A stretch of 64,000 bases of DNA from Myxococcota bacterium (GTDB lineage: Bacteria; Myxococcota_A; UBA9160; UBA6930): NCBI GenBank assembly GCA_028285625.1, contig JANQOX010000004.1:39128-103127 (forward strand), given 5' to 3'. The translations under genes and the position numbers were made by a program. Below are positions 8,919 through 17,307 of this stretch, piece by piece (within the stretch, counting starts at the first letter, position 1; every line of letters begins with the position of its first letter). Below the pieces are notes generated by a model. It ran no database searches. It had not been told where the DNA came from and was given only the letters and a program-made list of their open reading frames with translations.

Positions 8919-9730
8919 TCTGCAAGGACCGCATGCATTGGACGCGAGGGTTGCTCGTGACCCTTTTCGGGGTTCTGACCGCTGGGGAGGCTGCCGCCGC
9001 CGAGCTGTTGCCCGCACCCGAAGGGCAGGACGCGCGCGAGATCGCCGCCCGCGTGGAGGACATCTTCCGCGGCGACGCGAGCTACATCGAGGCGACCATG
9101 ACGATCGTCTCGCCGCGTCTGCCGACGCCGCGCAGCGTGGGCTTCAAGAGCTGGGACGACCGGCTGGGCAAGCGGTCGTTCATCCGCATCACCGCACCGC
9201 CCAAGGACGAGGGGATGAGCTTTCTCAAGCTGCATCCGAACCTCTGGAACTACATCCCGCGGGTCGAGCGGACCATGCGCATCCCCCCGTCGATGATGCT
9301 CCAGGGCTGGATGGGAAGCGACTTCACGAACGACGACCTCGTGCGCGAAGCGAGCCAGCTCGACGACTACGACCACACGCTGCTGGGCATCGATCCCGCT
9401 GCGGGCGTGGATGGGGGCGAAGCCTTCGTCGTCGAGTATCGACCCCACGAAGACGCCGCAGTCGTGTGGGGAAAGATCGTGACGTGGATCGACCGGGGCA
9501 GCCATGCGCCTTTGGTACAGGACTTCTACGACGAGGGCGGCGAGAAGCTGCGGACCATGCGCTTCGACGCCATTCGCGACGTGCAGGGCCGCCCGTACCC
9601 GCACCGTTGGTCGCTGGTCCCGCTCGACAAAGAGGGCCACGAGACGGTGATCGACGTCTCCGAGATCCGATTCGACGAGGCCTTCGACGACACCATCTTC
9701 ACCAAGCGCAATCTGCGGGGGCGCGACTAG
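8915..9730 (+). CDS. LolA-like outer-membrane lipoprotein-sorting family protein
   Basis: A predicted periplasmic lipid or lipoprotein carrier of the COG2834-type LolA-like family, 271 residues. The signal peptide spans about residues 1-29 (basic MICKDRMHWTR, hydrophobic core, AAAA cleavage region). The mature part has the family's features: a repeated beta-strand pattern, FIRITAPPKDEGMSFLKL, LWNYIPRVERTMRIP and the MLQGWMGSDFTNDDL segment. GTG 8915 overlaps the tetR stop and has GGAGG at 8901-8905. The following permease gene starts on the last base of its stop codon. Together with two FtsX-type permeases, an ATPase and a barrel, it would shuttle cargo between the membranes. Cargo identity is unknown. 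Confidence 0.85.
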   Translation: MICKDRMHWTRGLLVTLFGVLTAGEAAAAELLPAPEGQDAREIAARVEDIFRGDASYIEATMTIVSPRLPTPRSVGFKSWDDRLGKRSFIRITAPPKDEGMSFLKLHPNLWNYIPRVERTMRIPPSMMLQGWMGSDFTNDDLVREASQLDDYDHTLLGIDPAAGVDGGEAFVVEYRPHEDAAVVWGKIVTWIDRGSHAPLVQDFYDEGGEKLRTMRFDAIRDVQGRPYPHRWSLVPLDKEGHETVIDVSEIRFDEAFDDTIFTKRNLRGRD

Positions 9731-10968
9731 TGCGTCTCGAACGGCGGCTCGCCTGGCGCAACGTGTGGCGCAACCCGCGCCGCACGGGGCTCACCCTGGC
9801 CGCGACGGTATTCGCCGTCTTCCTGGTGGTGGTGTTCGTGGCGATGGGGGCCGGCGTCCACGAGAAGATGATCGAGGACAGCGTGCGCATCCATTCCGGT
9901 CACCTGCAGGTATCCGGGGAGGGCTACCTCGAGGACCGCACGCTGGAGCAGTCCGTCCCGTTCGACGCCCGGCTCGACCGGGCCATCCGCGAGACCGAGG
10001 GCGTCGTGGGCGTGGCCCCTCGGCTGGTGGCCTTCGGGCTGCTCTCGAAGGGCAGCGCCACCAAGGGCGTGGCGCTGTTCGGGGTCGACCCCGAGCGCGA
10101 GCCCAGCGTCTCGACGTTGCCCGAACGGCTGGTCCGCGGGCAGTTCCTGCCCGCCGGGGCCACGCGGCCGATCGTTCTGGCCGAGCGCCTGGCCCGAAGT
10201 CTCGGCGCGGACGTGGGCGACGAGATCCTGCTCTACTCCGTCGCGTACACGCTCGAGAACGCGTACGACCTGTTCGAGGTGAGCGGCATCATCGCACTGC
10301 CCGAGCCCGAGCTCGACCGCACCCTGGCGGTGATCGGCCTCGCCGATGCCCAGGCCTTCTTCGTCTACGGCGACCGCGTGAGCGAGGTGGCGATCCTCGC
10401 CTCGGATGCCGATCGCATCCCCGCGATCCACGCCGACCTCGCGAGCGCGCTGGGTTCGGTGGCCGCGACGCCGGTCGAGGTGCATCCCTGGAACGAGGTG
10501 ATGCCCGAGCTCGAGCAGTTCATCTTCATCGACGATGCCGGCATGTACATCATGCTCGTGATCCTGGTCGTTGTGGTCGCGTTCGGCATCCTGAACACGA
10601 TCCTGATGTCGGTGCTCGAGCGCACCCGCGAGCTCGGCGTGATGCTCGCGCTGGGGCTGCCGCCGAGCTCGATCTTTCGCGTGGTCTATCTCGAGTCGAT
10701 GATCCTTGCCGCCGTGGGGCTGGCGGTGGGCCTCGCACTGGCGCTTCCCGTGGTGCTCTGGTTCCAGGGCCATCCGATCCCGATCACGGGTGACGCAGGC
10801 AACGCCACGGCCGCATTCGGTTTCGAGCCGGTGGTGACCTTCAAGCTGAAGCCGCTGAACCCGCTGGGGTCGGCACTCACCATCTTCGGAGTGGCCGCGC
10901 TGGCCGCGCTCTATCCCGCGATCAAGGCGAGCCGCGCACGGCCCGTCGATGCGCTGCGGAGTCTCTAG
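9730..10968 (+). CDS. ABC transporter permease, FtsX/LolE type (first of two)
   Basis: A 412-residue inner-membrane permease of the MacB/LolCE type. One N-terminal helix lies at about residues 18-40. A large periplasmic MacB-like domain follows (about 45-265) and then three C-terminal helices (about 275-300, 320-350, 375-400), with VALIKASRARP-type basic ends (YPAIKASRARPVDALRSL). The coupling segment LMSVLERTRELGVMLALG is conserved. The GTG start shares a base with the upstream stop (TAGTG). Only 2 bp separate it from the second permease, and the pair probably forms a LolC/LolE-like heterodimer with the ATPase at 12302. The substrate may be lipoprotein or lipid; the sequence does not settle which. 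Confidence 0.88.
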   Translation: MRLERRLAWRNVWRNPRRTGLTLAATVFAVFLVVVFVAMGAGVHEKMIEDSVRIHSGHLQVSGEGYLEDRTLEQSVPFDARLDRAIRETEGVVGVAPRLVAFGLLSKGSATKGVALFGVDPEREPSVSTLPERLVRGQFLPAGATRPIVLAERLARSLGADVGDEILLYSVAYTLENAYDLFEVSGIIALPEPELDRTLAVIGLADAQAFFVYGDRVSEVAILASDADRIPAIHADLASALGSVAATPVEVHPWNEVMPELEQFIFIDDAGMYIMLVILVVVVAFGILNTILMSVLERTRELGVMLALGLPPSSIFRVVYLESMILAAVGLAVGLALALPVVLWFQGHPIPITGDAGNATAAFGFEPVVTFKLKPLNPLGSALTIFGVAALAALYPAIKASRARPVDALRSL

Positions 10969-10970
10969 CC

Positions 10971-12260
10971 ATGCGCGTGCTCGACTTTCTGCACTCCACC
11001 GTGGTGCTCCTGCGCCTGGCCTTGCTCTCGACCGTCGCCCTGCTCAAGCCCTCGACCTGGAGGCTCGCCCTGCGCAACGTCGGGCGGAATGGCCGGCGGA
11101 CGGCGGTGGTGTTGACCGGCGTGAGCGTGGGCCTCGGCGGGATGATGCTCGCCATGGCCGTGAACTACGGAATGATCTTCCAGATGGTCGAGTCGGCCAT
11201 CCGCACCGAACTCGGCCACGTCCAGGTCCACGGCCCGGGCTGGGAGGAGCAGCCGGGGATCGAGGTGCGGCTGCCCAGCGACCGCATTCCGAGCGACCTC
11301 GAGCAGCGGGCGCCCGGCCTTCGGGCCTGGGCGCCGCGCGTGCGAGGCGAGGGACTGGTCTACTCACCGCGCGCCAGCGTGGGTGTGCGGGTGGTGGGAA
11401 TCGACCCGGCGCGCGAGGCCTCGGTGACGGTGCTCGCCGATTCGATGACCCAGGGCGTGTTCCTCGACGGCGAACGCCGCAAGGTGCTGGTGGGCGAGCG
11501 GCTGGCCGATCGGCTGAAGGTCGACGTCGGTGCCAAGGTGGTGTTGTCGGCCCAGGACGTTTCGGGCGAGATGACCGGCGAGGCGTTCCGGATTGCCGGA
11601 TTCTTCCGGACCGCGTCGCGAGAGCTGGACGAGAGCGCGGTGTTCCTGCGCCTGGACGAGGCGCGGCGCCTGTTCGGCCTTGGCGACGAGGTCTCCGAGG
11701 TGGTGTTGGTCGCGCACGCCGAGTCGGGCTCGGGACCCCTGCGCGATTGGCTCGCGGCGCAGGCGCCCCAGGCCGAGGTCCGCACCTGGAAGGAGATCCG
11801 ACCCTTCCTGGTGCAGATCATCGACATGTTCGAGCAGACCGGCTGGGTGGTCTATGCGGCGATCTTCGTGGCGATGGCTTTCGGCATCGCGAACGTCCTG
11901 CTGATGTCGGTGATGGAGCGCACGCGCGAGATCGGCATCCTGTCCGCGATCGGGATGCCGGCCGACAGGCTCGTCGCGATGGTCCTGGCCGAGGCGCTCG
12001 TCGTCACGCTCGGCGGCGTGGCCCTGGGGGCGGCCCTGGGGTTCGGTGGGACGGCCCTTCTTTCCGATGGCATCGACCTTTCGACCTGGGGAGAGGGGCT
12101 CGAGTCGTTCGGTATTCCCACGCGAATCGTCCCGGTGTTGCCCGCGCACCAGCTGGGCATCCCCATCGTGATCGCGATCGTGACGGCCGTGGTCGCGAGT
12201 CTCTGGCCTGCGATCCGCGCCGTTCGCACGCGGCCCGCCGAAGCCGTTCGACACGTCTAG
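10971..12260 (+). CDS. ABC transporter permease, FtsX/LolC type (second of two)
   Basis: A 429-residue partner permease with the same plan as its neighbour: a hydrophobic N-terminal stretch (about 10-25), a second helix at about 47-70 preceded by WRLALRNVGRNGRRT, a periplasmic domain to about 275, and three C-terminal helices. The coupling motif LMSVMERTREIGILSAIG matches the one in the first permease. The two genes are clearly related but diverged, so they look like an old tandem duplication. The 3' end, including the stop, is duplicated in tandem as a 24-bp unit at 12237-12284. The ATPase starts 41 bp downstream. Confidence 0.88.
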   Translation: MRVLDFLHSTVVLLRLALLSTVALLKPSTWRLALRNVGRNGRRTAVVLTGVSVGLGGMMLAMAVNYGMIFQMVESAIRTELGHVQVHGPGWEEQPGIEVRLPSDRIPSDLEQRAPGLRAWAPRVRGEGLVYSPRASVGVRVVGIDPAREASVTVLADSMTQGVFLDGERRKVLVGERLADRLKVDVGAKVVLSAQDVSGEMTGEAFRIAGFFRTASRELDESAVFLRLDEARRLFGLGDEVSEVVLVAHAESGSGPLRDWLAAQAPQAEVRTWKEIRPFLVQIIDMFEQTGWVVYAAIFVAMAFGIANVLLMSVMERTREIGILSAIGMPADRLVAMVLAEALVVTLGGVALGAALGFGGTALLSDGIDLSTWGEGLESFGIPTRIVPVLPAHQLGIPIVIAIVTAVVASLWPAIRAVRTRPAEAVRHV

Positions 12261-12284
12261 GCCGAAGCCATTCGACACGTCCAG
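12237..12284 (+). repeat. 24-bp imperfect tandem duplication ending on the permease stop codon
   Basis: Unit 1 (12237-12260) is the last 24 bases of the permease and ends exactly with its TAG. Unit 2 (12261-12284) follows immediately and matches at 22 of 24 positions. One of the two differences turns the duplicated TAG into CAG. It lies just before the Shine-Dalgarno of the ATPase gene (GAGGAG, 12289-12294). Confidence 0.9.
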
Positions 12285-12301
12285 CCCCGAGGAGCCGACC
12301 C

Positions 12302-12994
12302 ATGCTCGAAGCCACCGACGTCACCAAGGTCTACGACACCCGAGGGGTGGAGACCCGCGCCCTGGACGGCGTGTCGCTGCGCGTGGACGCCGGCGAGTTC
12401 ACGGCCCTGGCGGGCCCGAGCGGCTCGGGCAAGACGACGCTGCTGAACCTGTTCGGAGCGCTCGATGCGCCCACGGCGGGCCAGCTGCGCCTGGACGATC
12501 AGCAGCTCGACCAGCTCTCGTCGGCCCAGCTGGCGCGACTTCGCCTGCAGCAGCTGGGATTCATCTTCCAGGCCTACAACCTGATCCCCGTGCTCTCGGC
12601 CCGCGAGAACGTGGAATTCGTGATGGAGCTGCAGGGGGTCCCCGCGGCGGAGCGGCGGGAGCGCGCCCTGGCCGTCCTGCACGAGGTCGGGCTGGGCGAG
12701 ATCGCCGACAAACGACCCCTCGAGATGAGCGGCGGTCAACAGCAGCGCGTGGCCGTGGCGCGCGCGATCGTGAGCAACCCCCGCGTCGTGCTCGCAGACG
12801 AGCCTACGGCGAACCTCGACTCGAAGACCGCGGCCGCGCTTCTCGACCTCATGGAAGAGATGAACCGCGAGCACGGCGTGACCTTCCTGTTCTCCACCCA
12901 CGACCCCATGGTGATCGAGAAGGCCCGACGCGTGGTCCGGTTGCGAGACGGGCGCGTGGTATCCGACGAGCAGCGCGAGGCCGAATCCGCATGA
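12302..12994 (+). CDS. ABC transporter ATP-binding protein, LolD/MacB type
   Basis: A 230-residue nucleotide-binding subunit that powers the two FtsX-type permeases. Walker A is GPSGSGKTT (about residue 38), the Q-loop is FIFQAYNLIPVL, the signature is MSGGQQQRV, Walker B is VVLADEP and the H-loop is FSTHD. ENVEFVMELQGV and the LolD-like spacing put it with LolD/MacB/FtsE ATPases rather than importers. ATG 12302 is supported by GAGGAG eight bases upstream. The 3' end overlaps the next gene by four bases (ATGA), suggesting translational coupling with the outer-membrane protein. Confidence 0.93.
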   Translation: MLEATDVTKVYDTRGVETRALDGVSLRVDAGEFTALAGPSGSGKTTLLNLFGALDAPTAGQLRLDDQQLDQLSSAQLARLRLQQLGFIFQAYNLIPVLSARENVEFVMELQGVPAAERRERALAVLHEVGLGEIADKRPLEMSGGQQQRVAVARAIVSNPRVVLADEPTANLDSKTAAALLDLMEEMNREHGVTFLFSTHDPMVIEKARRVVRLRDGRVVSDEQREAESA

Positions 12995-14406
12995 ACCCGG
13001 GGCGCCGGGCGGCACGCGGCACGGCCCTGCTCGTTGGGGTCGTGCTCGGTTTCGGCCTGGCGTCGTCGTCGTCGGCCCGGGATCTCTGGCGGCGCGGCGA
13101 CGATGCGCTGCGGCTCACCGGATCGGTCCGGCAGATCGTGACCACGACCCAGGGCACGGATCGCGAGGACTTCGAGCAGGCGGCCGCGTCCGACCCGGCT
13201 TGTCTGCTGGCGAGCACCTTCCCCGATTGCGCCGCCTTCGACGTGGTGGGTGACGAAGGGGTCACGCAGTCGCTCACGCGCCTGCGGCTGCGGCTCGACG
13301 CCTTCGTGGGCGAGAGCTTCTCTGCCCGCCTCGACTGGGACAACGAGCTGCGCTTCGGGAATCTCGACACCCTCTTCTCGGGCCTGCGACCGGCGGACAC
13401 CTTCTTCGGCTGGGAAGAAGAGATCCACGCCTTCGGCTTCTCCCGCGGAACGGGTCACCGCCAGTGGGTGACGCGCATCTACCGCGGCTTCGTGCGCTGG
13501 GAGCCCGAGCCCTTCGAGGTGACCGTGGGCCGCCAGCGCATCGCCTGGGGGGTGGGACGCATCTGGAACCCGACCGACCGCCTCTCGTTCGTTCCCCCGC
13601 TCGCCATCGAAAGCGATCAGGCACCCGGGGCCGACGCCATCGACCTCCGCTACCGACTGTCGGGCATGAGCTACGTGCAGGCGGTCTATGCCGCCGGCAC
13701 GAGTTCGGATGAGGCGCGCTACGCCCTGCGGTACCAGGGCGTGGTTCGCGACGTGGACGTCTCGGTCATGGCCGGGGTCTTCGACCGGGCGCGCGTGGTC
13801 GGGTTCGATCTGGCCGCCAACCTGCTGGACGCGGCCATTCGCCTGGAAGCCGCCTACACCGATCCGCGGCGCGACGTCTGGCCCATCGGCGCCCCGGAAC
13901 CCCGCGAACTCGACGACTTCTTCCAGGTGGTCGTGTCGGCGGACACCAACCTGCCGGTGGGCACGGGCCTGTACGCGCTGGTGGAGCACCTCTACAACGG
14001 CAACGCACTGGGCTTCGGTGCCGGCGAGGCCGGTCCGCTGCTGCCGTTCTTCGAGTCGACCGACGTGCCGCCCCAGGGCCTCGACCCGTCCACCGCCGCA
14101 GCCTTGGGGGGGCCGTTCGTCACGACGGCGAGCACCGCGATCTTCGGCAGCAGCCTGGTGGTGAGCGGCTCGGAGCACGTGACCGCCCTGCAGTTCTCCT
14201 ACGACCTCAGCGCAGCGCTGCGCGGCGACCTGCTCACCCTCTACGACTGGGACGGCGACAGCGCGGCCTTCTTCGTCCAGCTGGCCTTCAACGGCTGGGA
14301 TGCCGTGGAGCTGGCCGTGGGCGTCCAGGCCTTCGCGGGTAAGGACCGCTCGGAGTACGGCGGGCGGGACCCGCTCGTGTTCGTCCAGGGCGAGTGGTTC
14401 TTCTGA
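12991..14406 (+). CDS. Predicted outer-membrane beta-barrel protein
   Basis: A 471-residue protein with a signal peptide (about 1-29, ending SSSSA) and then alternating amphipathic strands with many aromatic girdle residues (for example FSARLDWDNELRF, WVTRIYRGFVRW, FEVTVGRQRIAWGVGRIWNP). It ends in a terminal aromatic strand (VQGEWFF), the usual BAM recognition end. The GRQRIAWG and WNPTDRL motifs resemble alginate-export/porin-like and DUF1302-like barrels. Two cysteines (CLLASTFPDC) could form a disulfide in an early loop. It is translationally coupled to the ATPase, so it is probably the outer-membrane component or receptor of the same export system. The specific function is not known. Confidence 0.8.
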   Translation: MNPGRRAARGTALLVGVVLGFGLASSSSARDLWRRGDDALRLTGSVRQIVTTTQGTDREDFEQAAASDPACLLASTFPDCAAFDVVGDEGVTQSLTRLRLRLDAFVGESFSARLDWDNELRFGNLDTLFSGLRPADTFFGWEEEIHAFGFSRGTGHRQWVTRIYRGFVRWEPEPFEVTVGRQRIAWGVGRIWNPTDRLSFVPPLAIESDQAPGADAIDLRYRLSGMSYVQAVYAAGTSSDEARYALRYQGVVRDVDVSVMAGVFDRARVVGFDLAANLLDAAIRLEAAYTDPRRDVWPIGAPEPRELDDFFQVVVSADTNLPVGTGLYALVEHLYNGNALGFGAGEAGPLLPFFESTDVPPQGLDPSTAAALGGPFVTTASTAIFGSSLVVSGSEHVTALQFSYDLSAALRGDLLTLYDWDGDSAAFFVQLAFNGWDAVELAVGVQAFAGKDRSEYGGRDPLVFVQGEWFF

Positions 14407-14454
14407 GCGGCGGCTCGGAGCCGGGGCCGGGGTAGACTCCCGCGGGAGGTCTCC

Positions 14455-15156
14455 ATGAATCGGTTGCTCGACGTCGGCTCCTCGGTCCTCGCGAGCGTGG
14501 TGCGCCTGGGCGCCGGTTCCCAGACCGGCCGGGTCGGCACACGGCCCGCGCAGCGGCTGGTCCTCTACGAATTCGAGAGCTGTCCGTTCTGCCGCAAGGT
14601 GCGCGAGGCCTTCTCGACCCTCGATCTCGAGGCCGAAGTCCGCCCCTGTCCCAAGGGCGGCAAGCGCTTCCGCGAAGAACTCGTGAAGCGCGGCGGCAAG
14701 GCGCAGTTTCCGTATCTCGTCGATCCCAACACCGGCAAGGAGATGTACGAGTCGGACGAGATCGTGCGGTACCTCTATGCCGCGTATGGGCAGGGGGACG
14801 TCCCTGCACTGCTCGCGGGGGGGCCGCTGAACGACGTCACGGCCTCGATGGCATCGGCGGTCCGGTTCGGCGCCGGGACGCGCAGCAAGGCCTCCACGGC
14901 GCCCGCCGAGCCCCTCGAGCTCTGGAGCTACGAGCCGTCGCCGTTCTGCCGCATCGTGCGCGAGCGCCTCTGCGCGCTCGAGCTCCCCTACGTGCTGCAC
15001 AACGTCGCCAAGGGCAGCGGCGCCCGCGAGGCCTTCGCCGAGCGGTCCGGGCGCATGATGGTGCCCTACCTGGTCGATCCGAACACCGGGACGAAGATGT
15101 TCGAATCGGCCGACATCGTGGCCTATCTCGACCGCACCTACGCGTCCCACGCGTAG
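14455..15156 (+). CDS. Tandem glutaredoxin-fold / GST N-terminal domain protein
   Basis: A 233-residue protein with two copies of a glutathione S-transferase N-terminal (glutaredoxin-like) domain. Copy 1 (about residues 36-115) has the CPFC redox motif in YEFESCPFCRKVREA. Copy 2 (about 155-232) has SPFC in the equivalent place (YEPSPFCRIVRER), so its first cysteine is replaced. Both contain the conserved PYLVDPNTG cis-proline segment and an (M)YESDEIVRYL or FESADIVAYL end. ATG 14455 has GGGAGGT about 10 nt upstream, and a TANNNT box (TAGACT) lies at 14433-14438. Likely glutathione-linked redox or detoxification; the partner is unknown. It converges on mgtE. Confidence 0.85.
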   Translation: MNRLLDVGSSVLASVVRLGAGSQTGRVGTRPAQRLVLYEFESCPFCRKVREAFSTLDLEAEVRPCPKGGKRFREELVKRGGKAQFPYLVDPNTGKEMYESDEIVRYLYAAYGQGDVPALLAGGPLNDVTASMASAVRFGAGTRSKASTAPAEPLELWSYEPSPFCRIVRERLCALELPYVLHNVAKGSGAREAFAERSGRMMVPYLVDPNTGTKMFESADIVAYLDRTYASHA

Positions 15157-15186
15157 GGAGCGCGCGCGCTCGCCGCGCGCCGGGGC

Positions 15187-16542
15187 TCAGGCCGCCAAGC
15201 GGTCGAGCAGGATCGTGCCCATGCCCAGGAAGGCCGCGAAGCCGAAGATGTCGGTGAGCGTGGTGACGAAGACGCCGGAGCCCACGGCCGGGTCCTGTCC
15301 GAGCGCCTTGAGCGTGAGCGGGACGGCCGCGCCAAGGATGCCGGCGACGGCCATGGTGGCCAGCATGGTCCCGAACAGCACCAGTCCGAGATAGGCGTTG
15401 CCCTGCCACAGGTAGGCCAGAAAGCCGCTCACGAGGCCGGTGATCGCCCCCACGACGATCGCCACGGTGACCTCCTTGCCGACGGCCCGCAGCCCGCTCG
15501 AGAACTCGAGCTCGCCGAGGGCGATCGCACGGGTGATCACCGTGAGCGCCTGGATGCCGCCGTTGCCGCCCATGCCGGCCACCACGGGCATGAAGAAGGC
15601 GAGGGCCACGATCTCGTCGAGGGTCCGCTCGAACAGGCCCACGACCCATGCGGCCAGAAAGGTGGCCGCGAGGTTCAGCAGCATCCACGGCAGTCGTTTG
15701 CGGATGGCGTGGTGGGCCGGGCTGAAGACCCGGTCCTCCTCGGAGAGGCCGGCCAGGTGGTACATGTCCTCGGTGGCCTCTTCGTTGATCACCTCGATCA
15801 CGTCGTCCACCGTGATCACGCCGAGGATGCGGTTCTCGTCGTCGACCACCGGGACGGCGAGCAGGTTGTACCGGGTGACGAGCTGCGCGACTTCTTCCTG
15901 GTCGGCGTCCGCGCGCACGCTGATCGGGTCGGGGATCATGAGGTCGGCCATCACCCGATCGGGACCGCCCGCTACGAGCTGCCGGATCGGGACGACGCCT
16001 TCCAGGCGCCGCTTATCGTCGACCACGTAGAGGTAGAGGATGGACTCGCTGTCGGCGGCCACCGAGCGGATCCGATCGATGGCCTGCTCGGCGGTCATCG
16101 ACTTCTCGAGCGCGACGAACCGCGTGATCATGGCGCGGCCGGCGCTCTCGGGCGGGTACGTCTCCATCTTGCGCAGCTCGGCGTGGATCCGGTCCGGCAG
16201 GCGCGCCAGGACGCCCTCGCGCCGTTCCTCGTCGAGCCACTCCACCAGTTCGACCAGATCGTCGAGCTCGAGGCGCGCCAGGATGTCGGCCAGTCGCTGA
16301 TCGCCGAGCGCGTCGAAGATCTGCGGCAACAGCTCCGGCGGCAGTTCGGTCAGGGTGCTCGCGGCGCGGTGCTGCTGGAACAGCAGGTCGACCACGGTCC
16401 GGATCTCGGGCGGGGTCAGCCCCGAGAGGACCGGGCCGCGATCCGCCGGGCGCATGCGCCCCAGCAGTCGCTGCGCACGCGCCTGCATGCCGCTGGCAAG
16501 CAGGCGGCGGAGGATCCGCGTCGTCTCCTGGGGGGTAGCCAT
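15187..16542 (-). CDS. mgtE: Magnesium transporter MgtE
   Basis: A Mg2+-gated Mg2+ channel of the inner membrane, 451 residues. From the N-terminus: the superhelical MgtE N domain (about 1-130), two CBS domains (about 131-260, with MIPDPISVRADADQ and NRILGVITVDDVIEV), the plug helix and five membrane helices. The selectivity signature PVVAGMGGNGGIQALTV is intact. I chose ATG 16542 (MATPQETTR). An upstream GTG at 16584 would add 14 residues of low-complexity sequence. It is monocistronic and converges with the upstream redox gene. I could not find a Mg2+ riboswitch in its leader. Confidence 0.95.
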   Translation of the reverse strand: MATPQETTRILRRLLASGMQARAQRLLGRMRPADRGPVLSGLTPPEIRTVVDLLFQQHRAASTLTELPPELLPQIFDALGDQRLADILARLELDDLVELVEWLDEERREGVLARLPDRIHAELRKMETYPPESAGRAMITRFVALEKSMTAEQAIDRIRSVAADSESILYLYVVDDKRRLEGVVPIRQLVAGGPDRVMADLMIPDPISVRADADQEEVAQLVTRYNLLAVPVVDDENRILGVITVDDVIEVINEEATEDMYHLAGLSEEDRVFSPAHHAIRKRLPWMLLNLAATFLAAWVVGLFERTLDEIVALAFFMPVVAGMGGNGGIQALTVITRAIALGELEFSSGLRAVGKEVTVAIVVGAITGLVSGFLAYLWQGNAYLGLVLFGTMLATMAVAGILGAAVPLTLKALGQDPAVGSGVFVTTLTDIFGFAAFLGMGTILLDRLAA

Positions 16543-16950
16543 GCGACAGTCCCGTTCACCCGTCTCGCGCCCAGGCCGCGCCACGTCGGGGTGGGGCGGT
16601 CGGGCCTAGCCGGGCGAGGTCGCTCCCGAGGGAGGTTGAGGCTCGTCGGTCTCGTTCGGCATCACGCGGCGCTGTAGGTAACACACGCACGCACGCATGG
16701 GTGCCCCGGCCTGAGGCGCACGCTGGGGGCCCTAGATTTCCCCGCAGGATGCCCATCAGGGGAAACCCTCGCGCATGGGGGTGAGGGGAGTTCCCCGCCC
16801 GAAAAACCTTGCCGCAGCACGCTTTTTCGCGAACGCGAGCGCCTGCGGGGGCGTATGATCAGAACGTCGACCCGTTGGGCGGCATCGGTACCCGAGGGCA
16901 GGGCGCGCGCCTGCCGGGCCTTCGCGGGATGGATGCTGGGGGAGGGGCGC
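16543..16950. other. 408-bp divergent intergenic region between mgtE and khpA, with one strong stem-loop
   Basis: No convincing gene. A bulged stem-loop spans 16759-16796: GGGGAA (16759-16764) pairs with TTCCCC (16791-16796), and CCCTC (16766-16770) with GAGGG (16783-16787), around a G-rich loop. A TATGAT box at 16854-16859 could be the khpA -10 element. Nothing resembling an M-box could be recognised in the direction of mgtE. Confidence 0.4.
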
Positions 16951-17184
16951 ATGAAGTCGCTGATCGAGGCGATTGTCCAGTCACTCGTGGACAAGCCGGA
17001 TGAAGTGGAAATCAAGGAGGTCGTGGGCGAGCACGCTCACGTCCTCGAGCTCACGGTCGCCAAAGACGATCTGGGCAAGGTGATCGGCAAGGGCGGGGCG
17101 CATGCCTCGGCCATCCGGACCTTGATGGCCGCCGCCAGTGGCAAGGAGAAGAAGCGCTACATCCTCGAGATCATCGAGTACTAG
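16951..17184 (+). CDS. khpA: KH-domain RNA-binding protein KhpA
   Basis: A single KH-domain RNA-binding protein of 77 residues, the usual KhpA length, expected in the cytoplasm. The GXXG loop is in VIGKGGAHASAIRTL, preceded by the DLGKV turn, and the protein ends KKRYILEIIEY as KhpA does. The ATG has a very strong Shine-Dalgarno (GGGGGAGGGG, 16939-16948). In many bacteria khpA lies between rpsP and rimM; here it stands alone, divergent from mgtE and upstream of an acyl-CoA synthetase. No KhpB partner is in the window. Confidence 0.92.
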   Translation: MKSLIEAIVQSLVDKPDEVEIKEVVGEHAHVLELTVAKDDLGKVIGKGGAHASAIRTLMAAASGKEKKRYILEIIEY

Positions 17185-17307
17185 CTCGAGGGCCTCGAGG
17201 CCAGCGCCACCCGGGCCGCGGCCATCCGCCGACCCGGAACCCGATGCAGTGCGAAGCGGCACCGCCACGCGATACCCTCGTGCGCTTCTCGCTGCCCGGG
17301 AGACCCC

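Noticed and set aside
12237..12284. Programmed stop-codon readthrough explaining the copied end with CAG
   Set aside because: The period is in frame here, but the sister case at 19091 is out of frame, and the two copies at 48501 keep TGA. A general readthrough device is not supported.
16543..16950. M-box (ykoK) magnesium riboswitch upstream of mgtE
   Set aside because: I could not identify the conserved M-box core on the minus strand before mgtE. The stem-loop at 16759-16796 has no T-run in the mgtE direction.
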